Source of the DNA: Rehmannia glutinosa
Lineage: Eukaryota > Streptophyta > Magnoliopsida > Lamiales > Orobanchaceae
Direction of reading: 5' to 3'
NCBI GenBank assembly: GCA_016081115.2
Contig: CM071930.1
Span: 4,073,419-4,137,418, forward strand
DNA: 64,000 bases
Shown here: in pieces, positions 42,728-55,006 of the stretch
Layout of the letters: each line of letters starts with the position of its first letter
How positions within the stretch are numbered: position 1 is the stretch's first letter
The notes under the pieces: generated by a model
Told to the model about the DNA's origin: nothing
The model's input: only the letters and a program-made list of their open reading frames with translations
Databases searched by the model: none
Translations under genes and position numbers: made by a program

Positions 42728-42922
42728 CAAGGACGGAGCCAAAAAATACAAATTGGGGGAAAATATTTTTTCTTGAAACTAATATATAAAAACGCTATTT
42801 TCATTTTTTGAGGGAGGTAAAATTATAAAAATTTTATAATACAAAATTTATAATAACTATGAAGAAAAATTGAGGGAGAGGGGGGAGGGGGGTGCCGCTA
42901 GCCCCACTTGGTTCCGTCCCTG
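42728..42922. mobile_element. hAT-like MITE with 8-bp duplication ATTAAGAG, SKS intron 2
   Basis: Ends CAAGGACGGAGCC and GGTTCCGTCCCTG form a 13-bp inverted repeat with two mismatches. ATTAAGAG flanks both sides (42720-42727 and 42923-42930). 195 bp, with a G-rich patch at 42875-42892. Confidence 0.88.
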
Positions 42923-43475
42923 ATTAAGAGAGTATTTGCTTATTTTGAAATATAAACTAGTTTTTTAACGTCTAAATTTCTTCTAACGTATAAAATCAAA
43001 TTCAAATATAGAAAAGATTGATATATAGTGTTGTGTCATTCGCCATCTCCCGAAAATCCCATTTCCCCGATTGTGTCACACTCTAACGAATCTTTCGATA
43101 ATTTGTATCAAAACATATGATGTGACTCACCATGTCAAAAGAAAAGGCTGGTCCAACTTATTGATAAGGTTGAGGATTATGTTGTCATTTGTCACAGTAT
43201 CAAGCCTAGGACCAGGAAATTGACCATTGATGAGGATCACCTGAAAATACAAACATTTTGTAAACTCTTAAAAAATCAAGACTACTCTTTTTTCACACAC
43301 CACACACACTTGGAGACAAAACTAAACCTTAGAATTTACTAACCTGTTGAGAAGGGCCAAGTGGTGAAGCCCTTCCATAAGTAACTGTCCATGTATAGTA
43401 CTTATAAGCATCCTCTGCTTTCACCAATAACACACCCCAAAAGGCCAAAATTGACACAAAATATAACAACCCCAT

Positions 43476-44460
43476 TTCACCCAAGTTTTTCAAAGAATGA
43501 CCTTACAAAACCTCTGTATCTGCAAAATATGTCAGAAATTCTCAAGCCCAAAGCAATATATTATGTAGCAATAAAAAAAAAAAGTGATAAGAGGCCTTAA
43601 AATCTTGAATTATGAGAATATATATATATATATATATATATATAATCCACGTTATAAATTTAAATCTTGAATTCTGGGTTTCAATGAATCTTGATACAGC
43701 TGAAACTAGTGTACATATAACAATGTAAATGACAGCAAAAACTAGCAGATATGAAGTGGGATTTTAAGCAAACAAAACGAAAAAAAAAAAGTGGAATGAA
43801 TTAATGGAACATAATTTACATACCAGATTGGATTGATTATGAAAGAATTAAAGAATGTGTGAATATTTCTAAAAAAATTGTGTTTAGCTGTTTATAAAAG
43901 GACTATAACACTTACAAAAGTGGGTTTAATTCGTCTGAGATTTATACTACATTACTACTGACTGAGAGAGTTTGTTAAAGTAAAGAAAAAGCTGCACTGG
44001 GGTATGCCTGTCTGTTAATATCCATATTATTATATATAGGAATTAGGCATGATTCTTACCAATTGGTTGAGGTGAGATAAAGAGAGGCCAAGGGATAAAG
44101 AGAGGCCAAGGGTTGAGCCCTGGGCACAATGGTGAAACAATTAATATTGAGGGCATCAAATGGCAAAGTGTGGGGAGGTCAAACTCGGTGGGAACCTAAC
44201 TGGAATAGAGGGGAGTTCAAAAGATATGGAGAGCCATTGTGCATTTTTCCGGTTTACATGGGGCGATTCACGAGGGGCATTTGGAACTCGGTGGGAACTG
44301 CAAGGGCCGCATAAAGGGAGTCCAAAGATGGGGCAATCACTTGGGGGGACTACTTGGGCCCGTTAGTTGAGGATATTAGGGACCTGAGAGCCATTGTGCA
44401 TTCTCCCAATTTACATGGGGCAGTTCTTGATGAGGGGCCGGTCCTATTTCCCAGACGGAC
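43476..44460 (-). promoter_or_regulatory. SKS upstream region with G-rich repeats
   Basis: An A-rich stretch with a (TA)n run (43618-43642), then a GC-richer block (44060-44460) with repeated phrases GAGCCATTGTGCATT and AACTCGGTGGGAAC. An 18-20 bp direct repeat (GATAAAGAGAGGCCAAGG) occurs twice here (44077-44112) but once in unit 2. No core promoter could be pinpointed. Confidence 0.4.
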
Positions 44461-45175
44461 TAGTCAATGTGGGAACATGAAATATCGGTTTTTTAAAAAC
44501 AAAATTTAATTTTTTACTTGATTAAAATAATTTGATTGATTATTAATCATTATTTGTGAACTTTCTTAATAGTTTAAATCATTCAAAACTTGTGAACTAA
44601 CTAAAGATTAACTTTCTTCTTTACATGATTCACTCCAAAACTTGTGAACTAACTAAGTTTTTTATTTTTCTTCATTTCATAAATCACTCCACCAATCACA
44701 ATTAATTTTGCTCCAAGCATTATAGTTTCTGAAATTAATTAAATCCAATCAGATAAATTATTTGGGTTTAAATAAAATTCATTTATCTGTGTCCACTATC
44801 ATGGCGTAATTGTCAATCATTTTCATATTGTATACTGCATATACACCTGCATGCAAAACATACAATTTTCAATTATGTAAACTTGATTCGGATACTAATA
44901 GAAGTCAAATCCTCATCATGCCCATCATTGTTCATTAAATCGAAAATGGAAATTTATTACCTTATAATTAATGGTGGGTCAAGAATTAACTAATTATTCT
45001 TTTGCACCGTCAACTCCAAAATAATCATTAATTGAACCACTACAATGCATAGTGTCTTTACGTAGATTTCAATTTATTAGCAAGTATTATATAGTTTCAT
45101 TAATTATATACATGCTAGCTCATAAAGCCTAACAGCTCCACACAAAAAACGTAATACAGACTAACAAAAGAGGAG

Positions 45176-45330
45176 ATCTTATGTGAGACCGTTTCATGGA
45201 CTTAATTTCATGAGACGGGGATCCTACAAAACAAAAAAATATGAGTCTTTTTTATGGATTTGGGTAGAAATTCTATTTACATAGAGGACCCGTCTCATGG
45301 ACAATGCCCATGAGCGTCTCATACAAGTTT
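45176..45330. mobile_element. GTGAGAC-type MITE, unit 1
   Basis: CTTATGTGAGACCGTTTCATG at its left end (21 bases; last base optional) and GCGTCTCATACAAG at the right are inverted, with CATGAGACGGG and CCCGTCTCATGG inside. Orthologous copy at 49378-49540. Confidence 0.65.
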
Positions 45331-45609
45331 TTTTTTTTGTCGAACGATAGAATTATATTAAAACAACTCAAAAACTAAAATTACAACTACAATCGTAGCC
45401 AACGGGCTAAGAGCCGACAAGACTAACTAAGCCAAGCGAGGAATTGGTAAAACCAATTGATTCACATGGACTAAAAAAACTATCCACCCCAAAACTACCC
45501 ACTCCACAGGAGACTTCAACACTCCTTAAAGGAGACCGTAACACACCAAAAAACTAAAATCGGGCACGAGCAACCACTTCATCTTTTGCAAGAAAAAAAT
45601 CGATCCGCC
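45328..45609 (-). mobile_element. Retroposon 3' end present only in unit 1
   Basis: A T-run (45328-45338) followed by GTCGAACGATAGAATTATAT looks like a poly(A)-tailed LINE 3' end on the minus strand. It replaces 1.09 kb that unit 2 retains (49541-50629). The inner junction is at AAATAATTAAATTTG. No coding motif is preserved, so the LINE assignment rests on the tail. Confidence 0.5.
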
Positions 45610-45892
45610 AAATAATTAAATTTGTGCGGTTAATCTCATATTACAATAGATTAAAATCTTTAAACTCATACTTTGAACTATCTTTAAAGTTATTATGATG
45701 AATTTTAAATTACATGGTAGAGTCATTCAAAATCTTATCCCTAAATTACACCTTCAAATTCAAATTAATTATCATTTCATTCAAATGTTACCTAAAGGAA
45801 TATTTTGACCAACTCCACTAGCAATAGATTTTCTTGTTTTCTCTCTCTTTTTCTTTTCCTTTTTTTTTTTTTTTTCTTTTGTTGTTCTTGTT

Positions 45893-46413
45893 TAGGGCGT
45901 CAATTTGTGACACGACACAATAACTCGATATAAACCTAATTAACACGAATTAGTAGGTATAGGCAAACACTTAGCATATTCGGGTCAAATTCGAAGTCGG
46001 ACACGTTTAAAATGGGAAAAAAAATAGGCCGTCAAAGTCGACCGCGTGTCAATATAATTGACCTATTTAACCCATTTAACTCTATAGTGCAATGTTATTT
46101 TCATATATTTTGTGATACTTGGTTATATGATGTTGGACAAATCATTGAATGCACTTTCTAATAATTTAATATTTGTAATTTAGCTTTTTCTCCATTTTTT
46201 TCGTATCAACTTTAAATTATACATATAGGTATTTCGTGTTGTTGTGTCGATTCTTGGTGTCATAAACAGTCATTTTCGTTCCATGTATCTTGACAAGAAT
46301 AATTAATGGTGTTATTTGTGTTCGTGTCAAACATGTAATACCCGTTTAACAACACGACCGGGAATACAAAAATATCGACCGCGAATACAAAAACGATGCG
46401 GTTGACACCCCTA
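45893..46413. mobile_element. hAT-like element, unit 1 copy
   Basis: Starts TAGGGCGTCAATTTGTGACA and ends GTTGACACCCCTA. ACACGA/TCGTGT words fill both ends. The unit 2 copy (50897-51411) has the fuller start TAGGGGCGTCAATT. No clear duplication. About 520 bp. Confidence 0.6.
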
Positions 46414-47068
46414 TGTTTGTAATTTTTTTATATTAATATAATATTTTTCATAAATAAATATTTTCTTTTTTAGTATAAGTTACAAATGCCCAACTAATTG
46501 AGCTATGATTAATTCACATAAATATAGATAATTAAAATAGCTGGAATTGTTCGATCCGGTTCTTGGGATTGTATTTATAAGAAGGGGCCTCAAAGCAATA
46601 TCTTCACTTAAACGTTAAGGAACTTCCTCATTACTACGTTTATCATTTCCCAGTCATAATTCTGCGCATGCATGCATGCATGTGGACTGACATTTCTAAT
46701 TTTCTTGCATAGTTGCATACCTTTCAATTTTATTTTATTCCTCAACATCTTTTTTTGAGTATTTTGCATAAATTATTAGAATAAAAAGATAGAAGTTTTG
46801 AACTAGTTCAAAAGCATCTATATTTCATGTCTTCAAATAAATAGAAGAACTTTGCAAATATAGGATTAAAAAATGAGGGAAAACATAAAGTTAGCTAAGT
46901 GTTGGGAGCAAAAACGACATTTAATAATTAAATATATAATTTGGTTTATATATTAATTTAATATTAATTTCCCAAAGAGCTATTAATGGAATAATGGAAT
47001 CAAAGGAGTGCAGGGTGGCCCATAGGCCGATTTTCCTACGCGACCCACGAGGCCCGCTTACTCAAGTA

Positions 47069-47352
47069 CACTACAAGAAAATTCAAGAACATAATTTACC
47101 TACAAGAAAATGATTTTGCCACTAAATTTTACAATTAATAGAATACCTATAAATATTATAATAAAATATCATTTTTACCAAATTATTTTTCCCAAACAAT
47201 TTTTCAATTACCGACAAATTTTTCTGTAGGTATTTACCAACAATTTTAGATTATGTAGGTAAATATTTTACCTACAATGATTTAACCTATACTTTACAAT
47301 TTTCTTAATACTTACCTCTGATTTTTCAGAAAAGAAAATTTTTCTTGTAGTT
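47069..47352. mobile_element. CACTA MITE, unit 1 copy, 3-bp duplication GTA
   Basis: Starts CACTACAAGAAAATTC and ends TTTTTCTTGTAGTT (expected TAGTG), flanked by GTA at 47066-47068 and 47353-47355. Sub-terminal TACCTAC/GTAGGTAAA repeats fill the interior. 284 bp. Confidence 0.82.
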
Positions 47353-47577
47353 GTATAAAAATGTCCATTCTCTTCATTTGTAAGGACATTCACTCATAAT
47401 TACTTTGACGCATTTAATTCGAGATTCGACATCTTTGTCTTATTCTCTCTCAACATTTGTCTTTGCCGACTTGAGAGAGACGGATGGGCCTCCCTGGGAC
47501 AACCCTGGTGCCCTAACGTGGGAGCTACTCTTTTTTCACACACTTGGAGACAAAACTAAACCTTAGAATTTACTAAC

Positions 47578-47709
47578 CTGTTGAGAAGGGCCAAGTGGTG
47601 AAGCCCTTCCATAAGTAACTGTCCATGTATAGTACTTATAAGCATCCTCTGCTTTCACCAATAACACACCCCAAAAGGCCAAAATTGACACAAAATATAA
47701 CAACCCCAT
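47578..47709 (-). pseudogene. Duplicated SKS exon 1
   Basis: 132 bp, in frame, encoding the same start MGLLYFVSILAFWGVLLVKA through PLGPSQQ, with the same GT donor. It lies about 4.2 kb upstream of the other exon 1. A transcript started here could splice past unit 1 into exon 2 and give the same protein, so this may be an alternative first exon. No other exon is duplicated. Confidence 0.85.
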
Positions 47710-49377
47710 TTCACCCAAGATTTTCAAAGAATGACCTTACAAAACCTCTGTATCTGCAAAATATGTCAGAAATTCTCAAGCCCAAAGCAATATATTATGT
47801 AGCAAAAAAAAAGAAAAAAGTGATAAGAGGCCTTAAAATCTTGAATTATGAGAATATATATATATATATATATATAATCCACAAACAAATTTAAATCTTG
47901 AATTCTGGGTTTCAATGAATCTTGATACAGCTGAAACTAGTGTACATATAACAATGTAAATGACAGCAAAAACTAGCAGATATGAAGTGGGATTTTAAGC
48001 AAACAAAACGAAAAAAAAAAAAAAGTGGAATGAATTAATGGAACATAATTTACATACCAGATTGGATTGATTATGAAAGAATGAAAGAATGTGTGAATAT
48101 TTCTAAAAAAATTGTGTTTAGCTGTTTATAAAGGACTATAACACTTACAAAAGTGGGTTTAATTCGTCTGAGATTTATACTACATTACTACTGACTATTG
48201 ACAGAGTTTGTTAAAGGAAAGAAAAGGCTGCACTGGGGTATGCCTGTCTGTTAATATCCATATTATTATATATAGGAATTAGGCATGATTCTTACCAATT
48301 GGTTGAGGTGAGATAAAGAGAGGCCAAGGGTTGAGCCCCGGGCACAATGGTGAAAACAATTAATATTGAGGGCATCAAATGGCGGTGTGGGAGAGGAAAC
48401 TCGGTGAAACCTGCTTCTTTGGAATAGAGGGGAGTTCAAGATGGAGAGCCATTGTGCATTTTTCGGTTTACATGGCATTCGGAGGCCCGGCCTGGAACTC
48501 GGTGGGAACCTCGCTAGTGGATAACGGGAGTCCAAAGGGGCAATCACTTGGGGACGACTACTTGGGCCCGTTAGTTGAGGATATTAGGGCGACCGACAGC
48601 CATTATGCATTCTCCCAATTTACATGGGCAGATTCTTGATGAGGGCGGTCCTATTTCCCGACGGACTAGTCAATGTGGGAACATGAAATATCGGTTTTTT
48701 AAAAACAAAATTTAATTTTTACTTGATTAAAATAATTTGATTGATTATTAATCATTATTTGTGAACTTTCTTAATAGTTTAAATCATTCAAAACTTGTGA
48801 ACTAACTAAAGATTAACTTTCTTCTTTACATGATTCACTCCAAAACTTGTGAACTAACTAAGTTTTTTATTTTTTTCATTTCATAAATCACTCCACCAAT
48901 CACAATTAATTTTGCTCCAAGCATTATAGTTTCTGAAATTAATTAAATTCAATCAGATAAATTATTTGGGTTTAAATAAAATTCATTTATCTGTGTCCAC
49001 TATCATGGCGTAATTGTCAATCATATTCATATTGTATACTGCATATACACCTGCATGCAAAACATACAATTTTCAATTATGTAAACTTGATTCGGATACT
49101 AATAGAAGTCAAATCCTCATCATGCCCATCATTGTTCATTAAATCGAATATGGAAATTTATTACCTTATAATTAATGGTGGGTCAAGAATTAACTAATTA
49201 TTCTTTTGCACCGTCAACTCCAAAATAATCATTAATTGAACCACTACAATGCATAGTGACTTTACGTAGATTTCAATTTATTAGCAAGTATTATATAGTT
49301 TCATTAATTATATACATGCTAGCTCATAAAGCCTAACAGCTCCACACAAAAAACGTAATACAGACTTTAACAAAGGA

Positions 49378-49540
49378 GGAGATCTTATGTGAGACCGTTT
49401 CATGAACTTAATTTCATGAGACGGGATCCAAAACAAAAAAAAAAAAAATATGAGTCTTTTTTATGGGTTTGGGTAGAAATTTATTTACATAGAGGATCCG
49501 TCTCATGGACAATGTCCAAGAGATCGTCTCATATAAGTTT
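49378..49540. mobile_element. GTGAGAC-type MITE, unit 2
   Basis: Copy of 45176-45330 with the A-run expanded (about 49435-49449). Confidence 0.65.
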
Positions 49541-50629
49541 TTGTCTTAAGAAAAAAGTGGTCCAACTTTATTGTACAAAAATAAATTATAATAATATTAA
49601 TAATTTGACAAAAAATTTGTTGGACTAATGTTAGAGTTATTAAATACTAAATAATTTTCATAAGCTACAGTTATTAAATAATTAAAAAGAATCAATTATT
49701 AAATGCAAAAGTCATAAAAAAATTAATTAGAAACGAGAAAGAATAAAAATGATTCATGCATGAAGACAATAAGCGACCAAAAAAATTACGATACATAAAG
49801 CTCATGTCTAGTTGTGTTTTAGTCCCAAATAATTGCCAAATATGAAGTGGGTCCTAACAAAGAACCGTGTATATAGATAAATAATACATACTCCTATATA
49901 TATTAAACAAAAAAAAAAAATAATCTTGATTAATTGAGGGCAACCATGTGAGGGGCTGATTTTCCTTTGGGTTTTATATGAGCCGGTTATTGGCAAATGG
50001 GTACCACACAGTTTCTATATATCAGAAATCGTGAAACCCTCATTTTTATATATGCATGTTCTGAGAAATCAAAATGAATGTCATTCATCAATCAAAAGAA
50101 ACTTACAACCAATGTTGTAAAAAGTGTTAGCGCTAATTGGCGACAGATTAGGCTGGGCCAAAGACTGACGAAGCGAGGCGGAATTAGGCGAGGCCTAATC
50201 GAAAGAAAAACGTCACACAGGCATGGGAGTCTAGTGCCTAGATAGGGAATACTTGGGGCTGGCGGGGATTTTCACAATGATCTTACAATGGTTACAACTT
50301 ACAACAACGAGTGAAAAGATCATAAATCTACATAGATCTAAAATATAAAATTTAAACCTACCTAGATTTAACTAATCTTTAGAATAAGAACTTCGTAATG
50401 GAGCCGCTGAATAAAATACGTGCCAATGATGATCTCGCTTTTGTCATGTATCGTTGCGTAACAACTAATTAATTTGATCTTCTGAACAAAATCTCACATA
50501 CATATGAATTATTTTATACAACATTTGAATTTATGGGTTTTTAATATAAGAATTTGAATTTCATAGTAAAAAATTCATTGAGCTTTTATAGATAAATTCA
50601 TAATACAATGAATTAAAAATCTTGGGCTC
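49541..50629. other. Segment present in unit 2 only
   Basis: No exon. A block around 50145-50210 (GCGCTAATTGGCGACAG, GGCGGAATTAGGCGAGG) recalls sub-terminal repeats of a hAT-like family. It was either lost from unit 1 when the retroposon end arrived or gained in unit 2. Confidence 0.5.
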
Positions 50630-50896
50630 AAATAATTAAATTTGTCTGGTTAATCTCATATTACAATAGATTAAAATCTTTAAACTCATACTTTGAACTA
50701 TCTTTAAAGTTATTATGATGAATTTTAAATTACATGGTAGAGTCATTCAAAATCTTATCCCTAAATTACACCTTCAAATTCAAATTAATTATCATTTCAT
50801 TCAAATGTTACCTAAAGGAATATTTTGACCAACTCCACTAGCAATAGATTTTCTTGTTTTCTCTCTCTCTTTTTTTTTTCTTTTGTTGTTCTTGTT

Positions 50897-51411
50897 TAGG
50901 GGCGTCAATTTGTGACACAACACAATAACTCGATATAAACCTAATTAACACGAATTAGTAGGTATAGGCAAACACTTAGCATATTCGGGTCAAATTCGGA
51001 GTCGGACACGTTTAAAACGGGAAAAAATAGGCCAGGTCAAAGTCGACCAGCGTGTCAATATAATTGCCTATTTAACCCATTTAACTCTATAGTGCAATGT
51101 TATTTTCATATTTTGTGATACTTGGTTATATGATGTTGGACAAATCATTGAATGCACTTTCTAATAATTTAATATTTGTAATTTAGCTTTTTTCCATTTT
51201 TTCGTATCAACTTTAAATTATACATATAGGTATTTCGTGTTGTGTCGGGTTCTTTGGTGTCATAAACAGTCATTTTCGTTCCATGTATCTTGACAAGAAT
51301 AATTAATGGTGTTATTTGTGTTCGTGTCAAACATGTAATACCCGTTTGAACACGACCGGGAATACAAAATCTTGACCGCGAATACAAAACACGATGCAGT
51401 TGACACCCCTA
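50897..51411. mobile_element. hAT-like element, unit 2 copy
   Basis: TAGGGGCGTCAATTTGTGAC at the left and GTTGACACCCCTA at the right. Copy of 45893-46413. Confidence 0.65.
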
Positions 51412-52065
51412 TGTTTGTAATTTTTTTATATTAATATAATATTTTTCATAAATAAATATTTTCTTTTTTAGTATAAGTTACAAATGCCCAACTAATTGAG
51501 CTATGATTAATTCACATAAATATAGATAATTAAAATAGCTGGAATTGTTCGATCCGGTTCTTGGGATTGTATTTATAAGAAGGGGCCTCAAAGCAATATC
51601 TTCACTTAAACGTTAAGGAACTTCCTCATTACTACGTTTATCATTTCCCAGTCATAATTCTGCGCATGCATGCATGCATGTGGACTGACATTTCTAATTT
51701 TCTTGCATAGTTGCATACCTTTCAATTTTATTTTATTCCTCAACATCTTTTTTTGAGTATTTTGCATAAATTATTAGAATAAAAAGATAGAAGTTTTGAA
51801 CTAGTTCAAAAGCATCTATATTTCATGTCTTCAAATAAATAGAAGAACTTTGCAAATATAGGATTAAAAAATGAGGGAAAACATAAAGTTAGCTAAGTGT
51901 TGGGAGCAAAAACGACATTTAATAATTAAATATATAATTTGGTTTATATATTAATTTAATATTAATTTCCCAAAGAGCTATTAATGGAATAACCCGGTCA
52001 AAGGAGTGCGGACTGGCCCATAGGCCGATTTTCCTACGCGACCCACGAGGCCCACTACTCAAGTA

Positions 52066-52343
52066 CACTACAAGAAAATTCAAGTTAACCGAACATAATT
52101 TACCGAAGAAATGATTTTGCCACTAAATTTTACAATTACCTATAGAATACCTACGAATAAAATATCATTTTTCCCAAATTATACCGACAATTTTTCAATT
52201 ACCGACAAATTTTTCGTAGGTATTTACCAACAATTTTAGATTATGTAGGTAAATATTTTACCTACAATGATTTAACCTATACTTTACAATTTTCTTAATA
52301 CTTACCTCTGATTTTTCCGTAGGTAAAGTTTTTTCTTGTAGTT
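52066..52343. mobile_element. CACTA MITE, unit 2 copy
   Basis: CACTACAAGAAAATTC at the left, CTTGTAGTT at the right, GTA on both sides. It preserves more of the ACCGAC/CGTAGGTAAA internal repeats than the unit 1 copy. Confidence 0.82.
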
Positions 52344-52502
52344 GTATAAAAATGTCCATTCTCTTCATTTGTAAGGACATTCACTCATAATTACTTTGAC
52401 GCATTTAATTCAAGATTCGACATCTTGTACTATTCTCTCTCGAACACCTTGTCTTTGACTTGAGAGAGACGGATGGGCCTCCCGGGACAACCCCGGTGCC
52501 CT

Positions 52503-55001
52503 ATAACTTTTGTGTATGTGCGGACAAGTTCCGTCGCAAAACTTCCGACTCATGAAGAAGACTTGAAGACTTCCTTCTTAGGAAGAAAAACTTTGTCGAA
52601 ACCTTAGCTTTAGAGTGATCTACTCTAAAAGGCAACATCACTAAGGCTTTACTAGTTTGATTTAACGTCTGAGAATCCAATATAATGATGTGCATTGATC
52701 GAAACGATCTAAATTCTTGCGTCTTGTCGTGTATATTGGTTTGATAATGTATATTGTTATTTGTTGGCTTGGGTCACAACTCAGAATTCACAAGGTGTGG
52801 CGGGTCAAGTCGCAATAGAGTGTCATGGACGCTTGCTCATATACACTATAAAGTTAAGGGTACGTGTTTTCCAGGTGTCAATAGATTTTAGACGAAATGG
52901 TAGTGCCTATGTGCCTAAAAGTAGTATTAGAGCTAGAGCGGTCAATTTCAGCCTGACCATGTGAAAAATCGGGTTGGACTGTATTTTTTTTAGGCCCAAA
53001 ATGACTCGGGCCAAGTAGTCCGAATTTTCCAACATATTTGCATGCGCTAGACTCCAAAAATAGCGGCACATGTCCTTAATTGACCAAGCTCGATTTTTGC
53101 TTTTGGCCCGCTAGAAGGCACTGGACCGACTCATTTGACAACTCTAATTAGAGCTAAGGCCCAGGTTCGATTAGAGCGGGAATTGTCTCTGATTTGGCTC
53201 AATTCCTAGCGGTAACAATCACTGAGGAGGAGATCATTGAGCTACACGATGGCAACAAATGTCTCGAGTTCGATTCCATCGGACAGAGACAACCTCCTTC
53301 TATGGGGGCACGTGCCCCATGAATTTTCCTTTTTTGTTTCGTTTTTCTTAGCTATTCTATTTATGCCTAAAACTATAGTTTATAAAACATCATAAGCAAT
53401 ATAACACTAATGTATAATAGCATTATAATATTACAAATTTAAAAATTATTATATAATATTATTAAATAAAGTTTTAATAGTGTTGGATAACATAATTAGT
53501 GTGATATAAATTTTTTTGAAAACAAAATGTGCCCCATTAATTACTTTTAAAGTAATTTATAATTGTATTTATTTTGTCTTTCTAGTCATTATAAAATATT
53601 TCTGGATATGTCCCTATCAACGGGAACAATTTCTGTGGGGGAGACTAGGGTTACGTAAGATGGCATCAATTGTCTCACAAGGTGTGGCACGGAAATTGTT
53701 GGATCACAAGTTAATTTGGCAATAGGTCCTGGTAGAGCCAAGTCACAATCGATTAATGCCTTAATAAGGTTAAGGATGTACGCCACCCTTGATTTATTTG
53801 TATAATAATAGAAGTGATTTTGTAAGTAGTATTATGGGTTTTGCTGCAATTTTATGGCCACTTGTGAACCACAAATATATCAACTTGGCCACTTGGGGAA
53901 GCCAGGTGTTAACCTCAGCAGTCAGCATGTTCAAGAAAATATTTTGAAAACACGGTGCAATTCGAGAATGTGTGGAGAATCAAATATATTTTAGGTTTTT
54001 TATTGAGAAAGAATAATGGGATGCATTTTAGGAGGTTTTTGTAACTGCGATGCGTAGTCAGGAATTATTAGGGGGGTGGCCGTCTGAAGGTGGAGTGGGC
54101 CAGGATATAAAAAAAAAAAAAAATACACATAAATATTAACTAAAAAAAGAGGGGAGGCCAGGTTGCCCCTATCTCGCCATGATTTGCGAATGTACTTAAT
54201 ATTGTTTTATTGTATTAGTGGGGATATACATTTATTAAAATAATAATTCATAATCATTTTGAAATAATATGTTCTCCAAATAATATTTGTCAAGTAAATT
54301 TTCTTTTTGAGAGAAACAAAATGTTCCCAAATATTCTTTTGTTCTTTTGACTAGTCGCAATTCTCACAAAGCCTTTAAATGATCAGCTGTCATCATCGGA
54401 TCTTACAACCAGGTGCATTATCATGTGCAATAATAGTAGAGTTGGAAGTCAATGGGCTAGTGGGCTGGGCTTATTCAACTCTACAATAGGCTTTTATTGG
54501 TGGGTCTATGCGTACTAACCCGTGGAGGTTTTACCTGTTCATGAGGATTTTGAGCAAGTCCACTCTTTGAACCTTGCAAACAAATTAATGCCAGCAACCC
54601 TGTTTTGTTTCTTTTTCTTTATTTCCAACTAAACTTACTTTATATAAGGTCATCCTAGGAAATTTCTTTTGCACTTTTTGCATTTTTTAAAAAATCAAAG
54701 CGGAACGCACACTCGTATTAGATCAAACTCGGATCAATGCCGCCCCGATAGCACAAGGTTCTATCGTTGAAGTATAAAGGTGATCCTAATTTCATTCTTC
54801 ATTTAATTTAAATGGATTTGGATTTCAAATCTATAGGCACAACCCTAACTAAGATTATATTATATAAATGTCCTCAAAAAAAAAAAAAAAGGATTATATT
54901 ATATAAATAAATTATATGTAATGGAGCCTCTTAAACTTGCTACCCAACCCAGATTAGTCTAAGTCTAAAAATTGTACACATTAACCGCCCCATACCAATT
55001 T
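52503..55001. other. Intergenic DNA, possible SINE relic at about 53222-53335
   Basis: No exon recognised. The stretch GGAGATCATTGAGCTACACG followed by GTCTCGAGTTCGATTCC resembles A- and B-box spacing of a tRNA-derived SINE, but no tail or target duplication was found. Poly(A)-like runs occur near 54109 and 54878. Otherwise AT-rich. Confidence 0.35.
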
Positions 55002-55006
55002 CGTTG

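Larger units (their letters stand above)
37542..43475 (-). pseudogene. SKU5-similar (SKS) multicopper-oxidase-like gene, 8 exons, 1-bp frameshift in exon 4
   Basis: A homologue of plant SKU5/SKS and pollen 'L-ascorbate oxidase homologue' proteins, secreted cell-wall proteins related to laccases but usually lacking most copper ligands. Exons (minus): 43344-43475, 43131-43240, 42246-42516, 41104-41190, 40655-41000, 38915-39280, 37835-37913, 37542-37748, all with GT..AG borders and compatible phases. A signal peptide (about residues 1-20) precedes AEDAYKYYTWTVTYG. Later landmarks are ILINGQFPGPRLD, GKTYMFRVSNIG, ARPNPQGSFHYG, SWHLDGYDFWVVG and ARQYLGQQFYLRV. The three cupredoxin domains are present at full length (about 532 aa, typical). 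Exon 4 lacks one base in the codons for LPFPDGILING; without it translation stops within a few codons. This may be a real null allele or an assembly error. There is no hydrophobic C-terminal tail, so it is probably not GPI-anchored. Confidence 0.85.
43283..47514. repeat. Tandem duplication, unit 1 (SKS exon 1, promoter and upstream DNA)
   Basis: From CTACTCTTTTTTCACACAC to GGTGCCCT. It aligns with 47525-52502 over almost its whole length with few substitutions. It contains the functional-position SKS exon 1 (43344-43475), about 4 kb upstream, a GTGAGAC MITE, a LINE end, a hAT-like element and a CACTA MITE. Confidence 0.9.
47525..52502. repeat. Tandem duplication, unit 2
   Basis: A head-to-tail copy of 43283-47514, separated by about 10 bp (AACGTGGGAG). 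It is about 750 bp longer because it keeps a segment missing from unit 1. Small indels and substitutions accumulate across the whole length, including in the CACTA and hAT-like elements, so both were present before the duplication. Confidence 0.9.

Noticed and set aside
44129..44366. Gly/Trp-rich frames upstream of the SKS gene
   Set aside because: The same DNA in unit 2 has different frames because of indels, so no coding constraint is visible.
53222..53335. Possible complete SINE or tRNA gene
   Set aside because: B-box-like text is present, but there is no cloverleaf, tail or target duplication; kept only as a possible relic.
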